Below, piece after piece: positions 37,390-46,632 of a stretch of 64,000 nt of DNA; the first letter of the stretch is position 1; every line of letters starts with the position of its first letter. A program made the position numbers and the translations under genes. Source of the DNA: JAPPHA01 sp965220985 (lineage in GTDB: Bacteria; Pseudomonadota; Alphaproteobacteria; Rhodobacterales; Rhodobacteraceae); the NCBI GenBank assembly GCA_965220985.1, contig OZ244854.1:1984001-2048000 (forward strand). Direction: 5' to 3'. A model generated the notes under the pieces. The model worked only from the letters and a program-made list of their open reading frames with translations. It had not been told where the DNA came from and did not search any database.

Positions 37390-39105
37390 TCACTGCCGGG
37401 TGAACCGGGCCTGCATGCTGTCACGTTCCTCTTCGGTGATCTTGTCGAACAGGACGTCGGGGACAGAGATTTCGAGACCGGGCGGCACCGATTCGAGTGC
37501 CGCCTCGACGTTGTCGGGCCAGGCCGCCAGTTGCTCCCCGGCAACGACCGATCGCATGGTCTCGGCGGTATCGGGAACAAACGGTTCCGACAGCGATGCC
37601 ATCAAGGGCAGCAGGTTCAGCGAAAATCGCACGATCGCTGCGGCCCGATCCGGGTCGTCCTTGAGGACCTGCCATGGAGCCGCTGTCTGGAAATAGGTGT
37701 TTCCGAGTGTCCAGATTTCGCGCAGCTCGACGGATGCCTTGCGCAGCTCGATCTGGTCCATGTGGGTTTCATATGCCCTGACACGCGCGGCCACTTCCTT
37801 GATGGTGCGGTGTTCGTCCGGACCATAGGCGCCGCCATCTGGCACCCGACCGTCGAAGCGCGACTTGCAGAATCTTGCCACCCGGTTCACGAAATTCCCG
37901 AGAACGTCCGCGAGGTCCTTGTTGACGTCGAGACGAAAGCTCTCCCAGGTGAACTCGCTGTCGGATGTTTCCGGGACGTGTTTCAGGAGCCACCAGCGCC
38001 AGTAATCCGAGGGCATGACTTCAAGCGCATCATCCATGAAGACTCCGCGACCGAGCGAGGTCGAAAACTGGCCGCTCTCGTAATTCAGGAAGTTGAATGA
38101 CTTGATGTAGTCGACGAGCTTCCACGGCTCGCCTGATCCGATGATCGTGGCCGGAAACGACAGTGTATGGAAGGGGACGTTGTCCTTGCCCATGAACTGC
38201 ACGTAGTGAACGTCTTCGGCCCCCTTGTCGGTGCGCCACCATCGTTGCCAGGCATCGTCGGGCAGGTCGTTTGCATCGGCCCATTCGGCGGTCGCGGCGA
38301 TGTAGGCGATCGGTGCGTCGAACCACACGTAGAAGACCTTTTTTTCCATGCCGGGCCAGGGCTGATCGCCCTTCATCACGGGGATTCCCCAGTCGAGGTC
38401 ACGGGTGATGCCGCGGTCCCGGAGCCCGTCACCGTCGTGCAGCCATTTCTTCGCGATCGACGTGGTCAGGATCGGCCAGTCCTTTTTGCTGTCGATCCAG
38501 CTGTCGAGTTCGTCGCGGAGCGCTGACTGACGAAGATGCAGGTGGGTCGTTTGCCGGATCTCGAGGTCGGTTGCGCCCGAGCGCGCAGAGCGCGGATTGA
38601 CGAGATCGACGGGATCAAGCTGCCGCGTGCAGTTCTCGCACTGGTCGCCGCGCGCGTTTTCGTAGCCGCAGTCGGGACAGGTGCCGAGGATGTAGCGGTC
38701 GGGCAGGAACCGGCCATCGGCCGGCGAATAGACCTGGTCCTCGACAACCTCGCTGATGAAACCGTTTTCGGCGAGCTTTCCGGCAAAATGCTGCGTCAGC
38801 TTGTGGTTGCGCTGCGACGATGATCGCCCGAAGTGGTCGAACGACAGGCGAAAGCCTTTGGCCAGCTGGGCTTGCGTTTCGTGCATTTCCGCGCAGTAGT
38901 CCTCGATCGGCATTTTGGCCGTCTCTGCTGCGATCTCGGCCGGAGTGCCGTGCTCGTCGGTCGCACAGATGAACATGACTTCGTGGCCGCGCGCCCGGCA
39001 GTAGCGGGCGTAGACGTCGGACGGGAGCTGGCTGCCGACGAGATTCCCGAGGTGCTTGACCCCGTTGATGTAGGGAATCGCAGATGTGATCAGAATTCTT
39101 GCCAT
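37390..39105 (-). CDS. metG: Methionyl-tRNA synthetase
   Basis: 571 residues. Class I synthetase with the HLGN variant of HIGH (near 18-21), a zinc knuckle CPDCGYENARGDQCENC and the anticodon-binding helical domain, without a C-terminal tRNA-binding extension. The loop that corresponds to KMSKS reads QFSTS, so both lysines of the classical signature are replaced; related forms reading KFSTS are known in this subtype, and the first position is unusual here. Convergent with the acyl-CoA ligase gene, 22 nt apart. Confidence 0.95.
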   Translation of the reverse strand: MARILITSAIPYINGVKHLGNLVGSQLPSDVYARYCRARGHEVMFICATDEHGTPAEIAAETAKMPIEDYCAEMHETQAQLAKGFRLSFDHFGRSSSQRNHKLTQHFAGKLAENGFISEVVEDQVYSPADGRFLPDRYILGTCPDCGYENARGDQCENCTRQLDPVDLVNPRSARSGATDLEIRQTTHLHLRQSALRDELDSWIDSKKDWPILTTSIAKKWLHDGDGLRDRGITRDLDWGIPVMKGDQPWPGMEKKVFYVWFDAPIAYIAATAEWADANDLPDDAWQRWWRTDKGAEDVHYVQFMGKDNVPFHTLSFPATIIGSGEPWKLVDYIKSFNFLNYESGQFSTSLGRGVFMDDALEVMPSDYWRWWLLKHVPETSDSEFTWESFRLDVNKDLADVLGNFVNRVARFCKSRFDGRVPDGGAYGPDEHRTIKEVAARVRAYETHMDQIELRKASVELREIWTLGNTYFQTAAPWQVLKDDPDRAAAIVRFSLNLLPLMASLSEPFVPDTAETMRSVVAGEQLAAWPDNVEAALESVPPGLEISVPDVLFDKITEEERDSMQARFTRQ

Positions 39106-39471
39106 TGCGTCTTCAGCTGTCCCCGGTCGTCCAGATCATCGCAGCCCCTGTAACGCAGCCCTTGGCAAAACTCCACATTGTTCGAAGAGCTTGCTGGAAT
39201 GCACAAGGTTGCAGTCGGTGCCGCGGAAGCTTTGCCGAGAATGCTCGAGCGGTAGGATCGTAGAGTTCTTTGGGTCTACCAGGCAAAGACTGGCGACCTA
39301 CAGCCCGGCGAATTCATCGGCCCGCGAACATGCGAGCCCTGCTGTTGCCTGTTCGAATTGGTCAAACTTGATCGTGATCTGATGTGGCAAGTCGCCCTGA
39401 CCTTCGTTGTGCTCCCATGCTGGCCTAAACTTGCTACACTGGAGTTGATCCAACGGCATGAAGGATTTGCA
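39106..39471. other. Intergenic region between metG and the DprA-like gene
   Basis: 366 nt with no gene or RNA that I can support. Base composition falls towards the DprA side, so the edge of the inserted pair probably lies within this stretch. No direct repeat with the other side of the pair was found by eye. Confidence 0.45.
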
Positions 39472-40458
39472 TCACAGCATCATTCGAGGGTCAGGATGAG
39501 ATTGTGCCTGACTCGCCGCCAAACTGGTGAGCAACTTGGGCGTGTAGTCTTCGCGACCACGCAAGATGATCACTTTTTCAAGGTCGTTTGGATTGCATCT
39601 CAAGAGTTCTGCCTTTTGGTCTGATGACCCATCAGCCAGCAAGAGGTTACCACGAACTTTCGGATCGTTGATGTCCCTCTTCGTCGGAAAAGGTACCGCG
39701 AGCCAGCGACCGTAGTCGATTGATGCACGCGATGCGTGCAGACTGCCACCCTTTATGTCCGACTGAACCATCACAACCCCTTTCGCCAAGCCCGCCTGGA
39801 TGCGATCGCGTTTAACAAAGTTTGTCGGGAGAGGGGGGTGTCCGAAGTGGTATTCCGTAACCAGCGCTCCACCGGAGTCGACAATGCGTTGAGCAAGCTT
39901 CTTATTGCTTGACGGAGCGACTGTGTGGAGGCCGTGTGCCAACACGGCCACAGTATGCCCGCCTGCTGCAAGTGCCGCCTCATGGGCAATAGTATCGCAG
40001 CCAATCGCAAGTCCGCTGATCACGCTCCAACTTTGGCCCGCAAAAAAACCAGTCAGGCGTTGCACGATAACTTTTCCGTGTTCAGTTGGCTCACGAGTTC
40101 CGATGATTGCGATCGACTTGTCAGGCGCGTCCGTCAGGTGACCCTTGATGAAGAGAATTTGCGGATCGTCGTGGGTCGCGGACAGCAACTTAGGATATTC
40201 ATCGTCGGCAGCGGATATGATGCGTGCGCCGTCTGCCAACGCGAGGTCGATTTGCCGACTCGCCTCACTCTCTACCTTTGCAAGATCACCGAGGGTTGTT
40301 CGCCCTGCAACCCTTTGAGGCAGCAGGGAGAGCAACTCTTCCCCGGATCTTCGTTCGAAGTCTGGCACTGCCGCGACCTTGCTCAGGGTTTTGGGTCCGA
40401 CACCCTTGAGCATGGACAGGGCAAGGAGGCACCGGGTCGAGGATGTTACGTCAACCAT
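39472..40458 (-). CDS. DprA/Smf-like protein, ShosA-like
   Basis: 328 residues from ATG 40458 (ATG 40467 is also possible). The DprA Rossmann-like fold is evident: AIIGTREPTEHGK, SGLAIGCDTIAHEAALAAGG-TVAVL near 150, NKKLAQRIVDSGGALVTEYHFG, and RDRIQAGLAKGVVMVQSDIKGGSLHASRAS. This is a diverged paralog, not the housekeeping DprA: the canonical SGGARGID and FPxRNRIIAGLS signatures are altered. Its start overlaps the end of the HAD-phosphoribosyltransferase gene, the arrangement of ShosTA-type toxin-antitoxin defence pairs, in which the DprA-like partner restrains the enzyme. Clearly poorer in GC than metG. Confidence 0.82.
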   Translation of the reverse strand: MVDVTSSTRCLLALSMLKGVGPKTLSKVAAVPDFERRSGEELLSLLPQRVAGRTTLGDLAKVESEASRQIDLALADGARIISAADDEYPKLLSATHDDPQILFIKGHLTDAPDKSIAIIGTREPTEHGKVIVQRLTGFFAGQSWSVISGLAIGCDTIAHEAALAAGGHTVAVLAHGLHTVAPSSNKKLAQRIVDSGGALVTEYHFGHPPLPTNFVKRDRIQAGLAKGVVMVQSDIKGGSLHASRASIDYGRWLAVPFPTKRDINDPKVRGNLLLADGSSDQKAELLRCNPNDLEKVIILRGREDYTPKLLTSLAASQAQSHPDPRMML

Positions 40459-41710
40459 ACAACACATTGCCTATGTTGGACGAAATCGCGAGCCGGGTCA
40501 CCGCTCCCGATCCAGCGTCTTGGAGGCATTTGCCAGCGCAAATCAGGCTGGAGCCAGTCGTGCAAACATCATCCACAACGAGTACGGGTTTTCCACCCCC
40601 AACTGATCTTGGTTTACTGACGTACAGATGATTGTGGACATTCACAAATCGCTCTTTGGCACGCAAATTGAGCCTATGTTGCGACTGAACGCCCTCACGG
40701 TAAGCCAGCAGATCTGGCTCAAACGTCACGTTTATCGAATCGGGGAACGGATTCGCCGCGACATGAGCACGAAGCTGGTCGAGGAGACGTTCCATTCGCG
40801 GGGTTCTGTGAGGCCTGTGCGGGACAACACAAACAACTAAGCCCTTCCCCTTTTCGATCCTGCGATAGTTGCTCTTGATGAACCCATGGATACTCTGAAT
40901 CCATTCGTCAGGAAAAGCGGTCGAATCCTTGTTGTCCAGGACACTCTTCGTCAGGCGGTGCCATTGTCTCCGCTGAAAATTTGAATCATGCTCAGCAAAG
41001 AAGCGACCGCACACAAATACGGGATACGGCGTCCGATCATGTTGATACTCTTTGGGCATGAACTTGTTCAAACGGTCGAATCTGCGAGGCACAGTTGATC
41101 GCTCTGCGCCAGCAAACAGACGTTCCAAGTCGGGTTGGAACTGATGCAAGTTCTGCATGACAGAAAGCAAAGTACGCGGATGACTAATGATGGCATCAGG
41201 AACGTATCCGACCGCGCGCCAGTTGTCGGATGTCCGTCGAAATGGCCAAGTTCGAGTGTCCAAAACTGCGGGAATACCCGCATTATAAGCTGCTTGAATG
41301 TCACTGCTTTGATCACCGACCATCACTGCCCTATCCAAACTGTTGAGACCGACTTTGTGGGCCGCCCTGAGGATTCCTTCGCCATATGGCTTTGTACGAT
41401 TCACATCCTCGTAGGCGATGAGAACGTCCCACTTGAATCCTGGGTAGGCATGCTCAAGAACCGTTTCGGCATAAGAACGCGGCGATCGAGTGAAAACGCC
41501 AAATCGAATCTCTGGAAACTCATTGCGAATCGCACTGAGAAGACTGGTTTCGTAGATAAGGCGTTTTTTTCTCTGCAACGCCGACGCAACGCGACTGCGA
41601 TATTCTGGTGAATCGTGGTTTTTCCCGCGTTCTCGGACTTCCTTCAGGTCACCAGTCCTCACAAGTGTGTCGTCGAGATCAAAGAGGCAGAGTTCGAACA
41701 TGGCATTCAT
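40451..41710 (-). CDS. HAD hydrolase-phosphoribosyltransferase fusion, ShosT-like
   Basis: 419 residues with two domains. The N-terminal HAD phosphatase-like domain has motif I LFDLDDTLV (8-16, both Asp present) and motif III/IV VMVGDQSSDI (near 128-137). The C-terminal domain is a type I phosphoribosyltransferase with the PRPP loop VLVVDDVCTTGSSL (near 375-388). A linker of about 150 residues joins them. PRTases of this kind act as toxins on nucleotide pools in ShosTA-like systems; that function is inferred from architecture and from the overlapping DprA-like partner. The start ATG 41710 has no strong ribosome site; ATG 41701 is an alternative. Confidence 0.82.
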   Translation of the reverse strand: MNAMFELCLFDLDDTLVRTGDLKEVRERGKNHDSPEYRSRVASALQRKKRLIYETSLLSAIRNEFPEIRFGVFTRSPRSYAETVLEHAYPGFKWDVLIAYEDVNRTKPYGEGILRAAHKVGLNSLDRAVMVGDQSSDIQAAYNAGIPAVLDTRTWPFRRTSDNWRAVGYVPDAIISHPRTLLSVMQNLHQFQPDLERLFAGAERSTVPRRFDRLNKFMPKEYQHDRTPYPVFVCGRFFAEHDSNFQRRQWHRLTKSVLDNKDSTAFPDEWIQSIHGFIKSNYRRIEKGKGLVVCVVPHRPHRTPRMERLLDQLRAHVAANPFPDSINVTFEPDLLAYREGVQSQHRLNLRAKERFVNVHNHLYVSKPRSVGGGKPVLVVDDVCTTGSSLICAGKCLQDAGSGAVTRLAISSNIGNVLYG

Positions 41711-41800
41711 CCGGGCACTTGATTTTCGTTCGGCCTGCAGGTGCCCGAACCGGCAATGTCATTGCCACTGTGGCCGTAGAATGCAACTAGCAATTCGCCT

Positions 41801-41815
41801 GCGACGATTTGTCGC
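41801..41815. promoter_or_regulatory. Small inverted repeat upstream of the ShosTA-like pair
   Basis: GCGAC-GATTT-GTCGC lies about 90 nt upstream of the HAD-PRTase start in the divergent region with ribE. It could be an operator or a chance stem. Confidence 0.25.
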
Positions 41816-41957
41816 ATCAAATATACTTCATTTCAGCGGGCGCACGCAGAGTGCTTGACGAAAGCTAACAACCCCATGGAACGATCAATGCTCCACTTGC
41901 CCCCACACATGCGAACCGTTACCTCGACGCCTGAAACCGTCACCACGAGGGAGAGTG

Positions 41958-42596
41958 ATGTTCACCGGTATCGTCACGGCCGTCGGCACGATACTCGCGA
42001 TCGAAGAGCGAGGCGAGTTGCGAGCACGAATTTCGATGCCCTGGGACCCGGACCAGGTCGACATCGGAACGTCGATTTGTTGCAACGGAATCTGCCTGAC
42101 CGTCGTCAATCGAGGGAAAGAATCGACGACACGCTGGTTCGAGGTCGACCTCTCCTCAGAGACCGTTGCCCGAACACACGTTGGACTAGAGGCCACGCGT
42201 TGGGTCACGGGGGTTCGGATCAATCTCGAACGGTCACTAAGGGTCGGGGACGAGATGGGCGGCCACGTGGTCTCCGGGCATGTCGACGGGGTCGCGGTCG
42301 TCTCGTCGGTTACCGAGAGTGGAGACAGCCATGTCGTGCGGATGACGGCACCCGCGGAGCTGATGCGGTTCATCGCGTCCAAGGGATCGGTTGCGCTCAA
42401 CGGAACCTCGCTGACGGTCAATGCGGTGGATTCGTCCGGTTTCGAGGTCTGCCTGATCCCCCACACGCTGAAGGCCACGACATGGAACGATATCCGGGAA
42501 GGCGACGGGGTGAATGTTGAAATCGACCTGTTCGCAAGATACATCGCCCGGCTGACGGAATTTGCCGACCCCAGAAGTGGACAGCCCGATGAATGA
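41958..42596 (+). CDS. ribE: Riboflavin synthase, alpha subunit
   Basis: 212 residues, two tandem lumazine-binding repeats as usual. It dismutates two 6,7-dimethyl-8-ribityllumazine to riboflavin. N-terminal MFTGIVTAVGTI is the signature; each repeat shows a CCNGICLTV or ALNGTSLTVN motif. ATG 41958 has a GAGGGAGAG ribosome site. No FMN riboswitch was recognised upstream. It overlaps ribBA by 8 nt. Confidence 0.96.
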   Translation: MFTGIVTAVGTILAIEERGELRARISMPWDPDQVDIGTSICCNGICLTVVNRGKESTTRWFEVDLSSETVARTHVGLEATRWVTGVRINLERSLRVGDEMGGHVVSGHVDGVAVVSSVTESGDSHVVRMTAPAELMRFIASKGSVALNGTSLTVNAVDSSGFEVCLIPHTLKATTWNDIREGDGVNVEIDLFARYIARLTEFADPRSGQPDE

Positions 42597-43689
42597 TGAG
42601 TTTCGCGACGCCATCTCGTCGATCGAGGACATTATCGAGGATGCCCGCAACGGGCGCATGTTCATCCTGGTCGATCACGAAGATCGGGAAAACGAAGGCG
42701 ACCTGGTCATTCCGGCCCAGATGGCGACGCCCGAGGCAATCAATTTCATGGCAACCCATGGTCGCGGCCTGATCTGTCTTTCGCTGACGGGCGAAAGGCT
42801 CGATGCACTCGGTCTTCCCCTGATGTCGGCCTCGAACTCTTCGCGCCATGAAACGGCATTCACGATCTCGATCGAGGCCCGAGAGGGCGTGACGACCGGG
42901 ATTTCGGCGCATGATCGCGCACGGACGATATCGGTTGCCATCGATGCCAGTTCTGGACCGCAGGACATCGCGACACCGGGGCACGTATTCCCGATTCGTG
43001 CGCGGGAAGGGGGCGTCTTGCTTCGTGCCGGCCACACTGAGGCCGCCGTCGACGTCGCCCGTCTCGCGGGCTTGAATCCGTCAGGCGTGATCTGCGAAGT
43101 CATGAACGACGACGGCACAATGGCGCGACTTCCCGACCTTGTCGCATTTGGGCAGCGGCACGGGTTGAAGATCGGAACGATCTCGGACTTGATTGCCTAC
43201 AGGCGACGCCACGACAGCCTCGTGCGGGAGAAAGCGGTCCAGACCGTCACCTCCGAATTCGGAGGCGAGTGGACGCTGAAGACTTTCACCGAGACCGCGG
43301 GCGACGCCGAGCACATTGTCATGAGCAAGGGCAATGTAACCGATGGCAAACCTGCGCTTGTGCGAATGCACGTCGTCAACCCCATCGACGATTTGCTGGC
43401 CCTGAACCCGGGACGGTCGCACCAACTCGAGACGGCCATGAGAATGATCGCCGAAGAAGGTCGCGGATTGGTTGTCGTTTTGCGGGGCATGACCGACTCT
43501 CTGGATCTGTCGGGTTCCACCAGTCCGCAGACGCTTCGTCGCTATGGCGTCGGAGCGCAGATTCTCAACACGCTGGGAATATCGGACCTCATACTGCTGA
43601 CCAATTCGTCGATCACCCGGGTTGTCGGCCTCGAAGGCTACGGGATCCGAATTGTCGGAACCCGCCCAATTCCAATGAAGTCGGACTGA
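42589..43689 (+). CDS. ribB: RibBA-like: active DHBP synthase with degenerate GTP cyclohydrolase II domain
   Basis: 366 residues. The N-terminal half is 3,4-dihydroxy-2-butanone-4-phosphate synthase: DHEDRENEGDLV (29-40) with the metal-binding acidic residues, and RAGHTEAAVDVARLAGL. The C-terminal half has the length and order of GTP cyclohydrolase II but lacks its zinc motif (C-x2-GD-x8-C-x-C); the corresponding region reads VRMHVVNPIDDLLALNPG. Only the DHBP activity is expected, and a separate ribA should exist elsewhere. Start ATG 42589 overlaps the ribE end. Confidence 0.9.
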   Translation: MNDEFRDAISSIEDIIEDARNGRMFILVDHEDRENEGDLVIPAQMATPEAINFMATHGRGLICLSLTGERLDALGLPLMSASNSSRHETAFTISIEAREGVTTGISAHDRARTISVAIDASSGPQDIATPGHVFPIRAREGGVLLRAGHTEAAVDVARLAGLNPSGVICEVMNDDGTMARLPDLVAFGQRHGLKIGTISDLIAYRRRHDSLVREKAVQTVTSEFGGEWTLKTFTETAGDAEHIVMSKGNVTDGKPALVRMHVVNPIDDLLALNPGRSHQLETAMRMIAEEGRGLVVVLRGMTDSLDLSGSTSPQTLRRYGVGAQILNTLGISDLILLTNSSITRVVGLEGYGIRIVGTRPIPMKSD

Positions 43690-43690
43690 C

Positions 43691-44206
43691 GTGTCAGATT
43701 CGATTCTCAGACGCCATGAGCATGGCGATTCAGGCGATGCGAGACGACCATGCATCCTGATCGTGGTCGCTCCGTATTATCAGCACATCACGGACAAGCT
43801 TCTGCGGGGCGCGCGAACGGTCATCGAGGAACACGGATGGTCGTGGGCGGAAGTCGAGGTTCCAGGAGCGCTTGAGATTCCAGCCGCGATCGCTCTTGCC
43901 GAAAGCCACGGGGAATTCGATGGTTACGTCGCGCTTGGATGCGTGATTCGCGGCGAAACCACTCATTACGAGACTGTCTGCAACGACAGCTCCCGCGGAA
44001 TCATGCAGCTAAACCTCGCGGGAGCCTGCATCGGGAACGGAATTCTGACCGTGGAGAACGAAACGCAGGCTCTGGCACGCGCTGACCCGGGTCGTGGGAA
44101 CAAGGGCGCCGATGCGGCCAGCGCGGCGATTTCGCTTGTGACCCTTTGCCTCGAATTGACCAGGTCCGGTCAATCTGCGGCTCACGGTTCGCAAACTGCC
44201 AACTGA
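43691..44206 (+). CDS. ribH: 6,7-Dimethyl-8-ribityllumazine synthase
   Basis: 171 residues. It condenses the DHBP-derived four-carbon unit with the ribitylaminouracil. Signature parts: VAPYYQHITDKLLRGA, VPGALEIPAAIALA, GCVIRGETTHYETVCNDSSRG (with catalytic His) and GNGILTVENETQAL. GTG 43691 lies 1 nt after the ribBA stop. Third gene of the ribE-ribBA-ribH-nusB operon. Confidence 0.96.
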   Translation: MSDSILRRHEHGDSGDARRPCILIVVAPYYQHITDKLLRGARTVIEEHGWSWAEVEVPGALEIPAAIALAESHGEFDGYVALGCVIRGETTHYETVCNDSSRGIMQLNLAGACIGNGILTVENETQALARADPGRGNKGADAASAAISLVTLCLELTRSGQSAAHGSQTAN

Positions 44207-44218
44207 CGGACGCGAAGC

Positions 44219-44719
44219 TTGACCGCCTCTGTCAAATCGAATGACCGCGAGGCGGAGCGAGCTCACCGACCAAAGGCCGCCGGTCGGGCCGTTGCCCGGC
44301 TTGCGGCCGTTCAGGCCCTGTTCCAGATGGAGGCGAACGGGTGCTCGCTGGAAGAGGTTCGTGCCGATTTCGCAGATCCGTCATTCCTTGATGCCAACGC
44401 GGTGGAAGGGCACCAGTTCGCGGCCCTTGATCGCAAGCACTTTGACTTGATCCTGTCCCGGGCCGTCGACGAACAGGCCACGATCGACCAGGTCACCGAC
44501 GCCGCGCTTGTCGAGCGATGGCCGATCGATCGCATCGATCCGACACTGAGAGCGGTTTTTAGAGCGGCTGGTGCAGAGCTTCGACTGGGCAAGGTCCCCG
44601 TCCGAGTGGTGATCAACGAGTTCATCGACATCACGCGAGCGTTTTTTCCGGAGACGCCGGAGCCGAAATTCGTCAACGCGGTTCTTGATCAGATGTCGAA
44701 GTCATTTGCTCAGTCGTGA
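44219..44719 (+). CDS. nusB: Transcription antitermination protein NusB
   Basis: 166 residues, all-helical fold. It binds boxA RNA with NusE in rRNA antitermination. RLAAVQALFQME near the N-terminus and RAAGAELRLGKVPVRVVINEFIDITRAFF with FVNAVLDQM at the end are diagnostic. The start is a TTG at 44219, 12 nt after ribH. The ribH-nusB order is conserved in proteobacteria. Confidence 0.95.
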   Translation: MTASVKSNDREAERAHRPKAAGRAVARLAAVQALFQMEANGCSLEEVRADFADPSFLDANAVEGHQFAALDRKHFDLILSRAVDEQATIDQVTDAALVERWPIDRIDPTLRAVFRAAGAELRLGKVPVRVVINEFIDITRAFFPETPEPKFVNAVLDQMSKSFAQS

Positions 44720-44776
44720 CTGAGGAGCGTCAGCCACATCAGGCATTTTTCCGTTCGGGCCTCGCATGACCCGGAG

Positions 44777-45901
44777 TCAGGCCGGAGCACCCTGTTGCTC
44801 GATGACCCAGTGACTCAACATGTCGTTGCCGATCGTATTGACATCGACTCGGCGGAAGCGTGACGTGTCGCCAAGGCTCGACCAGTTCGTCGCTCCAATG
44901 ACGGCCTTGCCCTCGCTGCCGATGATTGAACCGGCCGAATAGAGCAACAACTCGTCAACCAACCGCGTGCGCATGAGGCTTGCGGCGATTTCGGCGCCGC
45001 CCTCGCAGAGAATTCGGGTCAGCCCCTCATCGGCGAGCGATGTCATGGCGTTCTTGAGGTCGATGTTGCCCGAAGGCGACGCAGTGACACAGATTGTCTT
45101 GGCACCGGCCTCTCGCCAGTTCGCGACCGCTTCGTCAGTTGCGTGTTCGGTATGGCAGATCCAGACCGGGACATTTCGAGCGGTCGTACCGAGTCGCGAT
45201 TCGACCGGGGCGCGAGCGCGACTGTCGAACACGACGCGGACGGGAGACCGATTCTCAATTCCGGGGATTCGAACCGTCAATGACGGATCGTCGGTCACTG
45301 CAGTTCCTCGACCAACCAGTATCGCGTCATGCTGGGCCCGAATCAGATGCGCGTGTCTTCGCGATGCCGGCGATGTGATCCACTGGCTCTCTCCGGTCAT
45401 GGTCGCGATCCGTCCATCCAGTGAGGCGGCAGACTTCAGGGTGACAAGCGGGCGGTTTCGGGTGATGCGGGAGATGAATCCTGCGTGCGAATGTTCAGCT
45501 TCGCGCTGAAGGACACCGCTACGGACGTCAATTCCTGCTGCCTCGAGCAATTGATGTCCGTTGCCTGAGACACGCGGGTCGGGATCCGTCATGGCTGTGA
45601 CGACTCGACCGACACCGGCTTCAATCAGTGCATTGGTACAGGGGGGCGTTCGCCCGAAGTGCGAACAGGGTTCAAGAGAGACGTATGCGGTTGCGCCGGA
45701 ACATTGCTTGCCAGCCTGGCGAATGGCAACGGCCTCTGCATGGGGAGTGCCGCCACGTCCCGTCCATCCGCGAGCGATCAACTCGCCGCCCTTGACGACA
45801 ACGCATCCAACGGCCGGAGATGGCCAAACTTGTCCGAGGTTGCGTTTTCCGATTTCGATGGCTGACCGCATCCAGCGTTCGTCTTCAGACGTGGCGGACA
45901 T
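44777..45901 (-). CDS. ribD: Riboflavin biosynthesis bifunctional deaminase-reductase
   Basis: 374 residues. The N-terminal deaminase has the zinc motif HAEAVA (with PHAE) and LEPCSHFGRTPPCTNAL; the C-terminal reductase has LKSAASLDGRIA, GRGTAVTDDPSLTVR and ILCEGGAEIAASL. It catalyses two early steps from GTP cyclohydrolase product to ribitylaminouracil. It lies 12 nt after nrdR and converges on nusB, so the riboflavin genes form two facing operons. Confidence 0.96.
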   Translation of the reverse strand: MSATSEDERWMRSAIEIGKRNLGQVWPSPAVGCVVVKGGELIARGWTGRGGTPHAEAVAIRQAGKQCSGATAYVSLEPCSHFGRTPPCTNALIEAGVGRVVTAMTDPDPRVSGNGHQLLEAAGIDVRSGVLQREAEHSHAGFISRITRNRPLVTLKSAASLDGRIATMTGESQWITSPASRRHAHLIRAQHDAILVGRGTAVTDDPSLTVRIPGIENRSPVRVVFDSRARAPVESRLGTTARNVPVWICHTEHATDEAVANWREAGAKTICVTASPSGNIDLKNAMTSLADEGLTRILCEGGAEIAASLMRTRLVDELLLYSAGSIIGSEGKAVIGATNWSSLGDTSRFRRVDVNTIGNDMLSHWVIEQQGAPA

Positions 45902-45913
45902 GGTCGGGAAGGG

Positions 45914-46372
45914 TCAATCCTGCGAGGGGCGCAATGCCGTGACAAAATCCTCGAAGTCGTCGGCGCCCTGGAAATCCATGTAAACGCTTGCGAACCTGAC
46001 GTACGCGACCGTATCGATCCTCGCCAACGCGTCCATCGCGACCTTGCCGATCATTTCGGACTTGATGTTGTTGTCGCCGCCGCTTTCGAGGCGTCGAAGG
46101 ATTCCGTTGACCATCTGGTTAGTGCGTTCGGGCTCGATCGATCGCTTGCGCATGGCAATCTTGAGCGATCTTTCAAGCTTTTCGCGGTCGAATTCCTCGC
46201 GTTTCCCGTTTTTTTTGACCACCACGAGGTCACGCAACTGAATGCGTTCATAGGTCGTGTATCGGCCGCCGCAGGAAGAACACAACCGTCGCCGACGGAT
46301 GGCGTTGTGGTTTTCGGCGGGGCGTGAATCCTTGACCTGGGTATCGGCAGAACCACAAAACGGGCATCGCAT
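45914..46372 (-). CDS. nrdR: Transcriptional repressor NrdR
   Basis: 152 residues. N-terminal zinc ribbon with C3-x2-C6 and C31-x2-C34, then an ATP-cone (VVKKNGKREEFDREKLERSL). It represses ribonucleotide reductase genes according to dATP/ATP level. First gene of the nrdR-ribD operon. The glyA gene that often precedes it in alphaproteobacteria is absent. Confidence 0.97.
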   Translation of the reverse strand: MRCPFCGSADTQVKDSRPAENHNAIRRRRLCSSCGGRYTTYERIQLRDLVVVKKNGKREEFDREKLERSLKIAMRKRSIEPERTNQMVNGILRRLESGGDNNIKSEMIGKVAMDALARIDTVAYVRFASVYMDFQGADDFEDFVTALRPSQD

Positions 46373-46632
46373 GGTTGGGACCTCGAGTTGTCATCGGTTG
46401 AGAGACGGACGCAACAGGTTCGATCGTCCGGTTCGCGGCATATAGGACATGATGGCGACGATTTGGTCAACTGCCTGTTTTCTGAAATTTTTGCCCCGCA
46501 ATGTCGCAACCCCTCAAGCAACTGCGGGTTTGACCGGCTCAACGATTTTCCGATTCTCAGCTAAACGGAGTGGAACCATGTCCACCGTTTTCACTGTCAA
46601 CCTGACGAAGACCGTGACACATTGAGTTTCGG

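Noticed and set aside
41816..41957. An FMN riboswitch upstream of ribE
   Set aside because: The conserved RFN elements are not present in the short leader.
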